A stretch of DNA of 64,000 nt. It comes from Gigantopelta aegis. Lineage: Eukaryota > Mollusca > Gastropoda > Neomphalida > Peltospiridae. Below, piece after piece: positions 26,494-49,789 of the stretch. The stretch is from positions 71,120,628 to 71,184,627 of the forward strand of contig NC_054702.1 of assembly GCF_016097555.1 (NCBI RefSeq). Reading direction: 5' to 3'. The position numbers were made by a program, and so were the translations under genes. Positions within the stretch are counted from its first letter, which is position 1; every line of letters starts with the position of its first letter. The notes under the pieces are model-generated. The model saw only the letters and a list, made by a program, of their open reading frames with translations, did not search any database and had not been told where the DNA came from.

Positions 26494-26864
26494 CTTTAAG
26501 GAGTGTCAGTCACGTGACTTGCAACTAAATACATGTATAAAAAAAAAGCACATGCAGACATTCACTACCGATCTGTCAAATCTAGCTTTTTTGTGTATAA
26601 AGTTTCTAATATATTATAAACCACTTGGTATGGTTCCTGTATGCAATAAATGAATTACCACTTCTGTCCAAGAAAAACAATCAGTCCTTACCGTTCTTTC
26701 ATCATTTTCTATTTTGATCGTTCGAGGCTTGTTTAGTTGATACATGATATGCAGTGGTATCAAAGTTTACGCTTGCTCAGTGTAATTAGAAAGAATGTAG
26801 AAATGATATGGGATGGAATTTGATAGTTTAGGATAAACTCTCAGAGAGCAAACCCACTACATTT

Positions 26865-26990
26865 TTCCATCAATAACAAGGGATCTTTTTTATGCACTAT
26901 CCCACAGACAGGATTAGGATAGCACATACCACAAACTTTGATATACCAGTCATTGTGCACTGGCTGGAACTGTCTGAAGAAAACATTCTG
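26865..26990 (-). mobile_element. SINE core fragment
   Basis: Reverse-oriented core: cccacagacaggat, aagggatc and gtgcactggctggaac match the core of the other SINEs; head and tail are absent. Confidence 0.65.
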
Positions 26991-27301
26991 GCACATTTTA
27001 AATGGGTGGGGTACCCAGTAGTTTGGTAATATAAGAACCCTTTGTGTAAATCCAACTCCTTACAATTTACATCAATAAAACTATTTTGTTTCCATTTACC
27101 ATCAGTACTCTGCTATTCGAGAGCTAGACAGACATTTGTACGGTTATGATCACTCTCTAAATCAGAGATTACGGGGTACTCTATAGTGAAAACAGAGAAT
27201 GTCTGACTACCACATGGTAGACAATGATTTCCACTGTACTACAAACAAAATTCTAACTTCGATGTTAAATATTTTTACACTGATCATTTTCGAGTTCACC
27301 A

Positions 27302-28068
27302 GACCGGCCTCGGTGGCGCCGTGGTTAGGCCATCGGTCTACAGGCTGGTAGGTACTGGGTCGGATCCCAGTCAAGGCATGGGATTTTTAATCCAGATACC
27401 GACTCCAAACCCTGAGTGAGTGCTCTGCAAGGCTCAATGGGTAGGTGTAAACCACTTGCACCGACCAGTGATCCATAACTGGTTCAACAAAGGCCATGGT
27501 TTGTGCTATCCTGCCTGTGGGAAGCATAAATAAAAGATCCCTTGCTGCCTGTCGTAAAAGAGTAGCCTATGACAGCTGGTTTCATCTAAAAAAAACAGTG
27601 TCAGAATGACCATATGTTTGAACTCCAATAGCCGATAATAAGATAAAAAATCAATGTGCTCTAGTGGCGTCATTAAAGGGACATACCCTAGTTTTTAAAC
27701 ACTAAGGCATATTGGTTACTATTAGAGCCGCTTTTGATAACTGAAATCATAATTTACTTAGATTTTATTGTTTAGATTATTCATTTCCATACATTCGAAG
27801 TGTTTTTGGACATCCTGGTGTTTTTTTGTATCACAAAATGCATTTCTCATATTTTTAAAAACGCATGTGCGTCTGAGAAGTAACAGTTATGGAGTCGAGT
27901 TTTAGTATATCTTTAGAGGGTATTTCACCATGTCAAAGTCACAGACTCATGTTTCACTCAATTGTAACTTTATCCAAATATGTTACAGGTTTGTAGATTA
28001 ACTAAACTTAGTGTTAATTTTCACGGGTTGAAACTAGGGTATGTCCCTTTAAATAAAACAAACTTTAC
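27302..28068 (+). mobile_element. tRNA-headed SINE, head type B, interrupted by a TTAA element
   Basis: It starts gaccggcctcggtggcgc and runs through gtggttaggccatcggtcta and tactgggtcggatcccagtc (A- and B-box-like), then the shared core (aaaagatcccttgctgcct). The tail is cut after gtggcgtcattaa by the 27677-28048 element and resumes as ataaaacaaactttac. The 14-bp duplication tttcgagttcacca flanks it (27288-27301 and 28069-28082). It sits inside foldback copy 2. Confidence 0.85.
27677..28048. mobile_element. TTAA-flanked miniature transposon, family T, copy 2, inside a SINE tail
   Basis: The ends agggacataccctagttt and aaactagggtatgtccct are exact inverted repeats, flanked by TTAA at 27673-27676 and 28049-28052. 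The 372-bp interior has no ORF and is closely related to the one at 31075-31470 (for example attgtttaga, and catacattcgaag versus catacatttgaag). Confidence 0.88.
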
Positions 28069-28587
28069 TTTCGAGTTCACCATTAACAAATATTTTACAT
28101 AGTAACCATTAATACACACACTATATGAAGAAGCCCAACAGCATCCCTTTTCTATAATGTTCCGGTTAAATAAGTAGGTGCTGATGGGTTAGATAGTGTG
28201 TTCCATAATATTTTTTAGGGGTAAACTTGTAATTAATGCATTAGGGCAAACTGACATATCCTTTACGCTGACCTGGTATGGGGTGAACAGGCTTTGTGGT
28301 GATATGTCATGTATTTGTTTTAAATAATAAAATTACCAATTCATTGTGTTCAGAAATACAGGGGCAGCACAGTATTTTTTAAAAAGTGGTATGGTCCAAG
28401 GTTGTTAAAGGCAACCAAGAGTTTTCAAAAAGGAAAAAAAAAGTTTTCAAGGGGTCATTTTTTATTTCTCTTTTAAATGGGGTAGGGCATTGTATACTAC
28501 ACTGACTTATGCTCTGTCCCTTCACTTCCCATGACATTCCACTGTGATACAGTACTACTCGTTAAATATAGCCATGTACTGGTTAGT

Positions 28588-28769
28588 AATTACATGTACA
28601 CACTCATTGGTAATGGTGGTATAGTCAGTGCACATATCCTAAGCCTTAATTACATGTACACACTCATTGGTAATGGTTGTATCATCAGTGCACATACCCT
28701 AAGCCTTAATTACATGTACACACTCATTAGTAACAGTTGTATGGTCAATGCACATACCCTAAGCCTTAT
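28588..28769 (+). repeat. Three tandem copies of a 60-bp unit
   Basis: Units begin aattacatgtacacactcat and end catatcctaagcctt or cataccctaagcctt, with a few substitutions between copies. The 100-codon ORF across it is a by-product of a unit length divisible by three. Confidence 0.85.
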
Positions 28770-29264
28770 GTTCTATGGGCTAACGAGATTGCATGTTGCT
28801 TTGGGTAGCCTATTCGGCCTCATTCAGTTTTAAATGACAACACTGATTTTTATTTGTTTATGTTACGGCTGTTTGGTCCACACACCTAGTTGAATCTTTC
28901 ATAAGTGTTTTCCACAGCTGGGAACTATTTTTTTATTTGTTTTTATTAAATGACAATGGAAAGGTGATGAAGGTTTTCACAATCAGGGAACATTTAGTTT
29001 TTAAATTTTTTAATTAGCAACAGTCGATGATCAGTTGAAACTTGAGAAGCAGCTACTATTTAGTGTTGACACTGTAGTGATCTGTAAAGTTTGCACCCAC
29101 AGCGAAACAAAATATTTTATGACTATCACTGAGTCTCCAAATATACTGATGCAAAGAGATAAGGTAACAAGTGGCATCTGAGTCCAGATTTAATTCTCTA
29201 CTAGAGTAGTTATGCCTGTATAAAGTACACAGATGTAATGTGGGATTGAATGTCAGTACTATGG

Positions 29265-30269
29265 CAGTGTCTGCGCTTAACTTTTTTTTTGAGTCACCAT
29301 CCGAGCAAGTGGTGACAGCACTTTCACTTGCCTGGATCTATTTTCACTTGTCTGAATAATATTTTCTAAAAAAAACCTACAATATTATAAGAGAAAACGT
29401 TTATTTTGAGTATTTTCCTGCACTCAACCAACCCACTCTTTAAATAAATAACATACATTCCACTGTGACTCCCCACTGTCACTGTCAATACATTTGTGGT
29501 ATTGTTAGTCACTTAACGCCATGGCACTGCAAGTATCATCATCTTCTTCATCATCATCATCCTCATCAGAAACTGTGACAACATCTGGATCCATCCTTTC
29601 TCTTTCCTGGACCAATTCAGAAATAATGTCTGTGCTGCCACTTTGACTTGGCTCCTGACTAACAGGTCTCCTGCTTCTCAACCTGAACTATGCATGGGTC
29701 ACGAACTATGCACGTGTTAGAAGTTAGGACACGATCTACGCACATGTTAGGTTTGCGAAATCACTTAGCGTTTCATATTAAATTAGATAATAGGATTATA
29801 TAATTCCCGATTATATAATTTCCAACAAACAAAGATGCTTGCGTTCACCAAAACGTTGAACACCGGTATAACCGACACAACACCTTCCTCCCCCCACCCC
29901 ATCTCAGTGAAATAATAATAATTAAAAAAAAACCTAAAATATAATGTTCAGTGGATACGATCTATGACGTGTACACATAACCAGGGTTGAATCTTGTCGA
30001 CATGAATTTGTGCCCAATTTTACATGCCACTTAACTTGCCTTACACCAGTTCTTATACTGGGCATATGTTTATATGTAAAAGCAGACCTACACATTTTCA
30101 TGGTGCAAAGTAGGCTACATAGCTGTACTTTTATTTATTTATTAATTACTTTATTTTTTTTTTTTTTTTAATCGGTCGCCAGGCAGGCAACCTTACTGTG
30201 GGTTTTCAGTCACCCGTCGTCGTTTTCAGTCACCAGGGGTGATTGGGCGACCGTTAAGTTCGAACCCTG
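29265..30269. mobile_element. 1-kb CAG-ended DNA transposon (hAT-like) with a coding remnant
   Basis: The left end is CAGTGTCTGCGCTTAAC; the right end reverse-complemented is CAGGGTTCGAACTTAACGG. The 6-bp repeat ctatgg flanks it (29259-29264 and 30270-30275). Both ends carry gtcacc/ggtgac motifs. A short acidic coding tail on the - strand (29505-29690) is the only protein trace. Confidence 0.55.
29505..29690 (-). pseudogene. C-terminal coding fragment with an acidic tail, inside the 1-kb element
   Basis: The - strand reads about 60 codons to a stop at 29505-29507: QEPSQSGSTDIISELVQER, then VVTVSDEDDDDEEDDDT and the end AMALSD. The family was not recognised. The Asp/Glu run comes from a (GAT)n-like tract and the reading has no clear start, so this is probably the 3' end of a transposon protein gene whose 5' part was lost. 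Confidence 0.4.
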
Positions 30270-30887
30270 CTATGGTATTGATTGTCAGTAACACAGTTAA
30301 CTTGTCGATACTGTGGATGACAGCTGTTACTATTTATGTCTTCCCTATTTGTTTTCCATCAGTATACTCCAATTGTAATAATCACTCATTGTAAATTAAC
30401 ATATTATAGTCCTTAAGTTTGAGGGGTTCATGCATTATGCACACAATTTACATGTACCTTGTCTCTTCATGTACATCATACTACATGTAGTATTACACAG
30501 AAAACAATATTTGTTACAGTCCATAGCAAATTATAATATTGTATAATATTTACACAAAGTAATGTGCATAACCAGCATAGCATGCCAAATGTTTTATGTC
30601 ATTACTAAATTATTATTAGTATTTTTTTATACATTAAATATCATTATTATATATAAATGTACAGCATGTAGGTTTGGCCGAATTAAACATGTACCCATCC
30701 ATTCCAGCTACAGTGTAATTTACTACATGTAATAGTAACTAGCACAGTATTTGAAACATGAGCCTGGTGTTGTGTTCTCTTCTGGTATGTACATCTGTCA
30801 CTTTTAATGGGAAGGTATTGATTACCTTTTTTTATATTTTTACTGATGTTTTTATTGTGGAACATTTAAATTGCTTTATTCTTTCAG

Positions 30888-30937
30888 ATTAGCTGGTTGA
30901 CAACCAATTAATAGTGCGTCATGTTGTTGTGACAGTC

Positions 30938-30954
<17 letters not shown>
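30888..30954 (+). other. INSC: First visible INSC exon (5' UTR plus start codon)
   Basis: A pyrimidine-rich ctttcag ends at 30887 and a GTGAGT donor begins at 30955. In the coding frame a TAG lies at 30890-30892, upstream of the ATG at 30938, so that ATG is the first usable start. If 30887 is a true acceptor, a further upstream non-coding exon exists; it was not found. Confidence 0.65.
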
Positions 30955-42012
<11,058 letters not shown>

Positions 42013-42052
42013 GGCACACTTTCCATATCTGCATTTCTGCAAGCAGATTACT

Positions 42053-42220
42053 CAGAGCTGGTTTATCCTAGTAGTACATGTAGCACGTGCTACGGGCCCC
42101 ACACTTCAGGGGGTCCTGCGGTGATGTGTACATTTATTTTACCCAGTAAATATATATCCTGGGAAGGAGGCCCTACTGTTATTTGTGCTACAGGCCCCGC
42201 AGATGCTTAAACTGGCTCTC
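42053..42220. mobile_element. Short hAT-like miniature element 40 bp after the INSC stop
   Basis: The left end cagagctggtttatcc and the right end, reverse-complemented gagagccagtttaagc, are inverted. Flanks agattact and ggattact match at seven of eight bases. It is probably inside the INSC 3' UTR. Confidence 0.7.
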
Positions 42221-45200
42221 GGATTACTATATAAAATTTGATGTCATCGAAGGGTACTTTTAAGCTGAAAAGTAAATACTTTGCATTTTGATGTCACCTT
42301 GCTGAAAAACTTGCATGCAGAAAAAATCAACTCATTCATCAAAAAATTTCAGCATTCTAATGCCAACACACGGAATCCCACATATGGAAAAGGTACTGTG
42401 TAAATGCACGGTATCGATAAGCTTGCAAACAAAATTGCATTAACGGAAAGTGGGCCTTACTTAGCCCTTACAAACCCAGCTGGTCTGGTTACTTACTGTG
42501 ATGTATGTGGATGTGACCAAGAATTTTAGCATGGGGTTTGTTTAAAATAAAGAGCTAGTATGTTTTGTGGCTAATATTTAATTTTTAGAAGGTGAAGAAC
42601 TGCAAGAGAGAAAATGAATTGCCAAAAGAGAGTTTGTTCACACCACCTGAAGCCTACCCTGGTGAATCATTATTATAGTGCGTCAAAGATACTTAAAAAA
42701 CAAAACAAAAATTATATTTACACGGCAGAGGCCAAAAACACTTAGACAGAGCTTTAACATTGATAACAAAAAAAGCAATGTAAACACGTATCCCCTCACT
42801 CTTCAATGTAACAGAATTGACAGAGACAATATCTCCCTTTTATAGTCTTCCACCTTTTTATGATTCAAGTCAAATGAAATATGTTTTCAGATTTTGTCTA
42901 AGAGGTTTACCTTTCAGAATGAAAAGTCTCAACCTGTAGTTTTTATTGCACTTACTTACATGGAGTTACAATCTTTGTTTTGAGTTACGTTCCGAGTCAT
43001 GAATTGTTCCTGTATAATATTACTGATTGTTGTTTTCATTAAAGTTATATTAATGTTCTTCATGTGGTTTCAGTATTGCTAGAAATAAAACCATTAAAAT
43101 AGGATGTTGAAAATGTACTTTTATGCCTTTAAACATGCTAACCGATGTATGTCACCTTTAAACATGTCCACTGTACACATGTACATTTTTTATGTTTTAT
43201 TTTATTGGAATGTGATCAGTTTTTGTATTTACTATGAGGGTGTGGTAAAAGGTGAAATTCTGTACGTTGTGAAAATAATAGACAATACGGAAGAATATGC
43301 ATTTTTCAACAAACTATTCCTCCATTTATTTTCAGAACGATTATTGTTTTATAAGTTTTAGAAGTAAATTGGGACATTTTTATATCATTCTTATTGCTAT
43401 ATTAAGAACATGTACAATTTTATTTTATTGTGATGTAATTTGATTAAGTAGAATTTTTTTATTTGGATGTTGCAACTAGACTAACATTGTGCTATGCAGA
43501 ATAAAGTAAACCACAGCTGGAATTTGTTATTTTAATATACTTTTATTATTGAAGTGCAAAATTAATTTACAAGTTGCATTATCTTGATACATATACCGAC
43601 ATACAGATATTCATATTTCCAACCGATTAATTTTCGATTACAATTGATCATTGGAATTATCACTGTTATAAACTGCATATTGTACCCAGTGTTGGCTCAA
43701 CTCATATTGTCATGTTAAGCATATGAATGTATTATTTTATTAATCAACAGTATTGAGGTGTTGATTAATGTGTGATGGATGCCTGACACTGTCTATGTCT
43801 TAACCTTCTTACACTAGTATTAATATTGTAAACCAGGAAAAAAATGGGTGCACATAAATTTCACAATATTCGTGCCCAACTATACATTAAGAAATTTATA
43901 TTTGGTACAGAAAAGTCTCATCAAGAAAATGTTCTCTGTGAGCTACATTGTACATTAAAAAGCCAGCAGTTAGTAATTAATACCAGTAATAGTACAATAA
44001 ATGTTGTGTAAAGGTGTATGTGGAATTTTTTATAATAGCTTTTGCAGCAGTTTGCTTCTATATCTATAACATGATCAAAATGGTAAATCTATGTGGAACA
44101 AAATCAAAAGCTGTTGTTCACTATGTATAATAATTTGCTAAACTGTGGACACAATTCTCATCATCCATTGTACTTGATTGGGGTATTCTAAAATAGTTCC
44201 ATCTATGTAGGTTATTGAATATAGAACAAAAATGTGAAAATAGGTCCAAAATGTTATGTTGGCTATATTGAATACTGAATGATAGCTTTATAAGATATTG
44301 TTCTGTACATATTATATTGCTCAGTAATTACATTTCATCAATCAAAATGGAATTTTACTCCCAACATTCCATTTTTTTAAACAATAGTGAAATTTGTCAT
44401 TACCACAAAAACAGTATGTTTAAGATTTAGTACTTACTATACAGTTTAAAAATATCCGTCCAATAAATACATGTATCATGAAGTTTTTAAAGGTTTATGG
44501 TCTTGTTTTAAGTAATAACATCAGTTTTTGCTAAAAAAAAAAAAAAAAACATTAAAAAAAATTCAAATTGATGTATAGAGGTTATAATTATTACCAAAGT
44601 GTGTTTTGGTATTGTCAGTATAATATTAATTGTATTAATACATTTTCTATTAAGTGAGCCTCTGGCAAGCATGTTAATACTATATTTTTATTCCTAATAT
44701 ATGATGCTAACGATACTGAAACAAACAAGGGTAATAATCTCTTAATCATATAATCTCAAGCTGAATATAATATCTTTTTTATAAACTTTATACTCTGCTA
44801 TAATACCAGTCAGCCATTACTGTATATTCAAATTATGTATGAATAAATAATGTTGGATCTTTTTGAATGGAAATAATGTCAATAGTAGAAAGATGTCATT
44901 TGAATAACCCTACGTAAAAACAATTTTGTTCATAACATTTTTGTTTTCAAAACGCTGGACAACTTTCAATGTAAAATTGCTATTGAAATGTTTTTGTTTG
45001 ATGACTAGGAATTCAGTCATCAGTTTTTTAGAGTCGGCCTAGTACATTTGCTTTCATGTCAATAAATGTATTCCCATGAACTGATTAATTTGCATCTAAT
45101 TTTTTAAACTTTTAAAATTTTAAAAATATGCATTGTGAAAAATACCACAGTTTTATTACATTGGATAGGCCTGCCTATTATATGATAAACTGTAATAGCC

Positions 45201-45674
45201 TTTATTTTTATGGGCTAAAATATCTGTGGTATTGTTAAAAAAAAACAACATTGTGTACTTAAATTTGTAGATCAAAAGGCTGTATAGGAAAAATTGTATT
45301 ATATGTATGAATGTATTTTATTTCCATTGTGTTTTTAAATTCATTGACTGCACTATTCCATGAATTGCACAAAAATTAGGCCACTTTGAACAAAATTGAT
45401 ATACCTATTACAGAAATTCTCAAAATTGTCCTACTATTTCTGTCCCGGGTCAGATCACTGGCTATCCAGAGACTGGACCCAAGATGGACATGCCCGAAAC
45501 CTTCGTGGTACAAGGGCATGTAAAAATACTCTAAAGTCAAAGTACAGAAGTTAATGACACATTATGTTTGACTTTGCAACTCTTGGCATTCCTTTTGTTT
45601 TTGTCACATCACACCTGTATAAAATCAATTATTTAAACTCTTTTTTTTGTGTTTTAAAGTAAACTGATTATTAT

Positions 45675-45800
45675 ATGAGCTTGTGTGTCATACTGATATT
45701 ACGAAACAAGTGTTTAAGATTTTTATATTGCCCGAGCGAGAGTTGGGGTAATACATGAATCCTGACACGAATTTCGTAAAATCAGTACGACTTACATGAT
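45675..45800. repeat. Small palindromic repeat, copy 2
   Basis: Diverged relative of 11797-11896: gtgtgtcatactgatattac and gaatcctgacacgaattt are shared landmarks. Confidence 0.4.
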
Positions 45801-46915
45801 TAATAAAATCAAGTTTTCAGAGGTTCACACATAAAGTGTTTGCTTCCTGGCTCTGTATACATTTAAATGTTGGCACAAAGCATTCATTTACAAATCCTTG
45901 TGTTGTCTTGGTAATGTATAGCTGTTAAGACAGCATTGACACGGAATGTGTTAGTAAGTCTCTATGCAAACATCAGAATGGGTGAACATGGTGACATACT
46001 GTTGAATGAATTGTCACATTGTTTGATGTGGGGTTGTTGTTGGATTTCTGTCTGTGTGTGTTACATGTTATGCTGTGCCAGTTAAAGTGTTCATTTCAGT
46101 AATTGGTGATTGGTTTTATTCTTTGAAAGTATTGGTTTTATTTGTTCATATCCAGAGGTGTAACTAGTACATGTACTAAGAAGCTTGAACCTACAAAAAG
46201 GGCGAGTCCGTGAGTTTGTGATGAGAAAACTAGATTTAAAACATGTTCCTTTTTTTCAAATGTTCTCCTCAAAAGAAAAGGATTATTTGAATAATGTTTT
46301 GTTTACAAACTTTTTGTTCTTCAAGTCTTAGTTACATCTCTTTTAACATGACTGAAGTCCATTGATCGAAAACTTTATATTTTATTATATTGCTCCATGG
46401 TGGGGGTGTTATTTTAGTTTTGTTAAACACATTCCAGTATTTTATTATAAATGTCAGCCATATTTCAAACATAGAATTTCTCAGATGTTCATGTGTTACA
46501 CATTTTTGAAGCATTCGACTAATTACATGTTTATGCTCTTAGTATATTTTTGTATACATTTGTGCAATTTATTTTAAACGTTAACAGTATTTTTATTATA
46601 GCTACTGTACAGTTGATCTTGGAGGTGAAATCACCTTGTTGTATATTTTTATTATTGTTATTCAATACTCATACAGAAACAAATAAAGACGATGTCAGTT
46701 ACTTATTAATGTAGTTTGTAATGATTGATGCTGCCAATGTATTTTTAACCAGTCAGGTCATAGGGTTTTATGTGCACATGCAGAACAAGCTGTTGTAGCC
46801 CACGCCTGTCCAGGACAGGGAAAGGGTTGGGGTGGGTGGGAGAGGGGACCGCCAGTGCTGGCATTGGCAAGTGCAAGGGAGCACCAGCAGCCCAACCGGA
46901 ATTGGTAGCGGGCAG

Positions 46916-48195
46916 AGGTTTAACCAGTCATACTGATATGTATTTAATAACTCAGTCTTCTTAGGTTTAACCAGTCGTACTGAGACGTATTTAATTACTC
47001 AGTCTTCTTAGGTTTAACCAGTCGTACTGAGACGTATTTAATTACTCAGTCTTCTTAGGTTTAACCAGTCGTACTGAGACGTATTTAATAACTCAGTCTT
47101 CTTAGGTTTAACCAGTCGTACTGAGACGTATTTAATAACTCAGTCTTCTTAGGTTTAACCAGTCGTACTGAGACGTATTTAATTACTCAGTCTTCTTAGG
47201 TTTAACCAGTCGTACTGAGACGTATTTAATAACTCAGTCTTCTTAGGTTTAACCAGTCGTACTGAGACGTATTTAATAACTCAGTCTTCTTAGGTTTAAC
47301 CAGTCGTACTGAGACGTATTTAATAACTCAGTCTTCTTAGGTTTAACCAGTCGTACTGAGACGTATTTAATAACTCAGTCTTCTTAGGTTTAACCAGTCG
47401 TACTGAGACGTATTTAATAACTCAGTCTTCTTAGGTTTAACCAGTCGTACTGAGACGTATTTAATAACTCAGTCTTCTTAGGTTTAACCAGTCGTACTGA
47501 GACGTATTTAATAACTCAGTCTTCTTAGGTTTAACCAGTCGTACTGAGACGTATTTAATAACTCAGTCTTCTTAGGTTTAACCAGTCGTACTGAGACGTA
47601 TTTAATAACTCAGTCTTCTTAGGTTTAACCAGTCGTACTGAGACGTATTTAATAACTCAGTCTTCTTAGGTTTAACCAGTCGTACTGAGATGTATTTAAT
47701 AACTCAGTCTTCTTAGGTTTAAACAGTCGTACTGAGATGTATTTAATAACTCAGTCTTCTTAGGTTTAACCAGTCATACTGAGATGTATTTAATAACTCA
47801 GTCTTCTTAGGTTTTACCAGTTGTACTGAGGAAGGAAGGAAGGAAATGTTTTATTTAATGACGCACTCAACACATTTTATTTACGTATATATGGTGTCGG
47901 ACATATGGTTAAGGGCCACACACATTCAGAGAGTAAACCCACTGTTGCCACTTCATGGGCTACTCTTATTGATTAGCAGCAAGGGATCTTTAATATGCAC
48001 ACCCCACAGACAGGATAGCACATGCCATGTCCTTGGATGTACCAGTCGTGGTGCACTGGCTGGAGCGAGAAATAGGCCCACTGACGGGGATCGATCCCAA
48101 ACTGACCGCGCATCAAGCAAGCACTTTACCACTGGGCTATGTCTCGCCTTAGGTATACTGAGATGTAGTTAATAACTCAATCTCCTTAGGTTTTG
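46916..48195 (+). repeat. 47-bp minisatellite, about 19 units, split by a SINE
   Basis: The unit starts aggtttaaccagtcgtactg and ends taactcagtcttctt, with a strict 47-bp period from 46916 to about 47828. Middle units are nearly identical; edge units diverge (acgt/atgt, gtcg/gtca). A degenerate unit resumes at 48149 after the SINE. Two variants, ttaataact and ttaattact, are interspersed at the left side. Confidence 0.95.
47829..48148 (-). mobile_element. tRNA-headed SINE, head type A, inside the minisatellite
   Basis: Near full length in reverse: ggaaatgttttatttaatga tail, core, and the head ending ttaccactgggctatgtctc. It interrupts the last units of the 47-bp array. Confidence 0.9.
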
Positions 48196-48226
48196 GATAG
48201 TCATCAGACTGGAAGTGTTTTCTTTA

Positions 48227-48231
<5 letters not shown>

Positions 48232-48260
<29 letters not shown>
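48232..48260. repeat. (ATT)n microsatellite
   Basis: About ten att units next to the minisatellite. Confidence 0.9.
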
Positions 48261-48263
<3 letters not shown>

Positions 48264-48865
48264 TGGACTCATATAGTATAGTGTTCTGTTGACAGAAATG
48301 TCCCAAAATAACCAACATAATATTAAAGAAACAAAGGGCAAATTGAAGCTCAAGAAATTTATTTGTCATTGACTGGTAGGTTGCATCGTACTAAATTGGG
48401 ATTTCACCCTTTACGTACGTATACATCATATCCAGGTCCGTACGCAGGAGTTTTAATGGGGCGGGGGTGCGAATTCCTCGTGATAAGACCAACAATGGCG
48501 AAAAACCCCTACCAAAAAAACGTTTACGTAACGTGATATAAATTTGATAGAAAAAATGTGGACCTTTGGTAATTTAGGGAGGGGGATCGCATCCCCCCCC
48601 CCCCCATACGAGCCTGATATTGCACGGACTGAGGGGGTAGCGCTTCAAGACGCGACTCTTTGACTGATTTCACTATATTCCGTTTTGCGGCAAAAGGGTA
48701 CCGATGAATTGACATGTAACGAATAATGTTTAAAACTTATATTAAAACATATCGTTGAGTTTTTAGAATGAAAATGAATGTTGTTGTTTGTTTTGTGTGT
48801 TTTTTTGTTGTTGTTTTTTTGGTGTTATTCTTTATAAATAAAGGTAAAAATATGGTTTGTGTCTC

Positions 48866-48906
48866 CCCCTCCCCCTCTCCCCCCCCCCCCCCCCCCCCCC
48901 CCCCCC
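48866..48906. repeat. C-rich tract with poly-C run
   Basis: ccccctccccctctc followed by about 25 cytosines. Confidence 0.9.
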
Positions 48907-49239
48907 ACACTCCTACTGGTATGCTATTCCCATTCTATGGGTAACAGAGTAATCTGACTAGAAGGTTTAATTTCAGTACCAACTATAAAGTCGATTTTAT
49001 ATTATTCAATAACAGTTAGCAGGACAAAACATCTGGAACATCCCATGGCTAAATATTTCGTATTGTTAGTGGCGAACTAATGATAGCGAATATCAACAAT
49101 AAAAAACATTCCGAACAGAATGGCAGTGTATTTTGAACATGTAGTTGCTGAAGCTATTATCCACTCGTATTTCAGTTCATTAAGGTATCATGTTGGATTC
49201 TTTTCTGTTTGTATTCAGTGTGAAACGGCGCGAACCCGC

Positions 49240-49440
49240 TGGCGTATTTTTGACGTATTCACGTGAATACTGTACGAATAGGCCACGAATAAGCTTACGT
49301 ATTTCGTCCTAACACGCTACGAATACGCAGCTGCGTTTTTGCGTAAACATACAACATAGAATACGCGATAATATACGCTGCGAAGCATTCGGTTTAAATT
49401 CATGACAGAAATACGCATTGCGTATTCATAGCAGAAACAT
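49240..49440. repeat. Cluster of cgtattc/gaatacg motifs
   Basis: About ten copies of cgtattt, cgtattc, gaatacg and related strings occur in both orientations within 200 bp of otherwise AT-rich DNA. They resemble subterminal motif arrays of DNA transposons (as at the ends of the 17420-22680 element), but no termini were identified. Confidence 0.45.
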
Positions 49441-49789
49441 AGTGTATTACTGGTTGTGTTTTGTGTTATTTCAGTGCTTCTTTTAAATTGCATAATACAC
49501 TATTGTTTTATATGTGTATTCTGTTTTATGTATAGTTTATTTTATTAGTATACATATATATTAGTGAAATAAATCAACTCTTTGAAATCTGTTTTGTGAA
49601 TCGGGATGGTTGGACACATTGGATGGCGGTCTGGATTAGGCGTTAGAGCTGCATCATTGGTTTATTTGATGTTGCTTGCAAATTTACGAAACTTGAAAAT
49701 ACGTCCACAGTATTCTTACTCTGCTAATGTTTGTCATGTACCGAACTTTGTTCTTCGATAATGTTTGACTAACGTCCGACTGGCCGTGG

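Larger units (their letters stand above)
27108..28160. mobile_element. Foldback transposon family F, copy 2 (left arm only), split by a SINE
   Basis: The parts 27108-27301 and 28083-28160 together match the left arm of the element at 16121-17057 in order: gtactctg, gagagctagacagacattt, tgtctgactacca, ttcgagttcacc, and attaatacacacacta followed by gaagcccaacagcat. No right arm follows, so only half of the element remains. A composite SINE sits between the two parts. Confidence 0.65.
22681..30937. other. Repeat-rich intergenic region upstream of INSC
   Basis: No host gene was recognised between SVIP and INSC (the genes diverge, so both promoters may lie in or near here). The interval contains SINE copies, a (TAG)n tract, two motif-array elements (24160-25957), a three-level nest (27108-28160), a 60-bp tandem triplet and a 1-kb hAT-like element. 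Stretches such as 26000-26450 and 30280-30880 show only AT-rich non-coding sequence. Confidence 0.55.
42013..46915. other. INSC 3' UTR and AT-rich downstream region
   Basis: After the INSC stop, candidate AATAAA signals occur near 42547, 43085 and 43501; the true end is not visible. The rest is very AT-rich with scattered short ORFs that show no codon bias or recognisable motif. A hAT-like insertion lies at 42053-42220, a palindromic repeat at 45675-45800, and a fragment of a repeat (gaacaagctgttgtagccca) near 46780, related in reverse to about 24535-24575. Confidence 0.55.

Noticed and set aside
46916-47828. Regular array as a possible CRISPR
   Set aside because: Units are contiguous 47-bp tandem repeats with no unique spacers, in a eukaryotic context.
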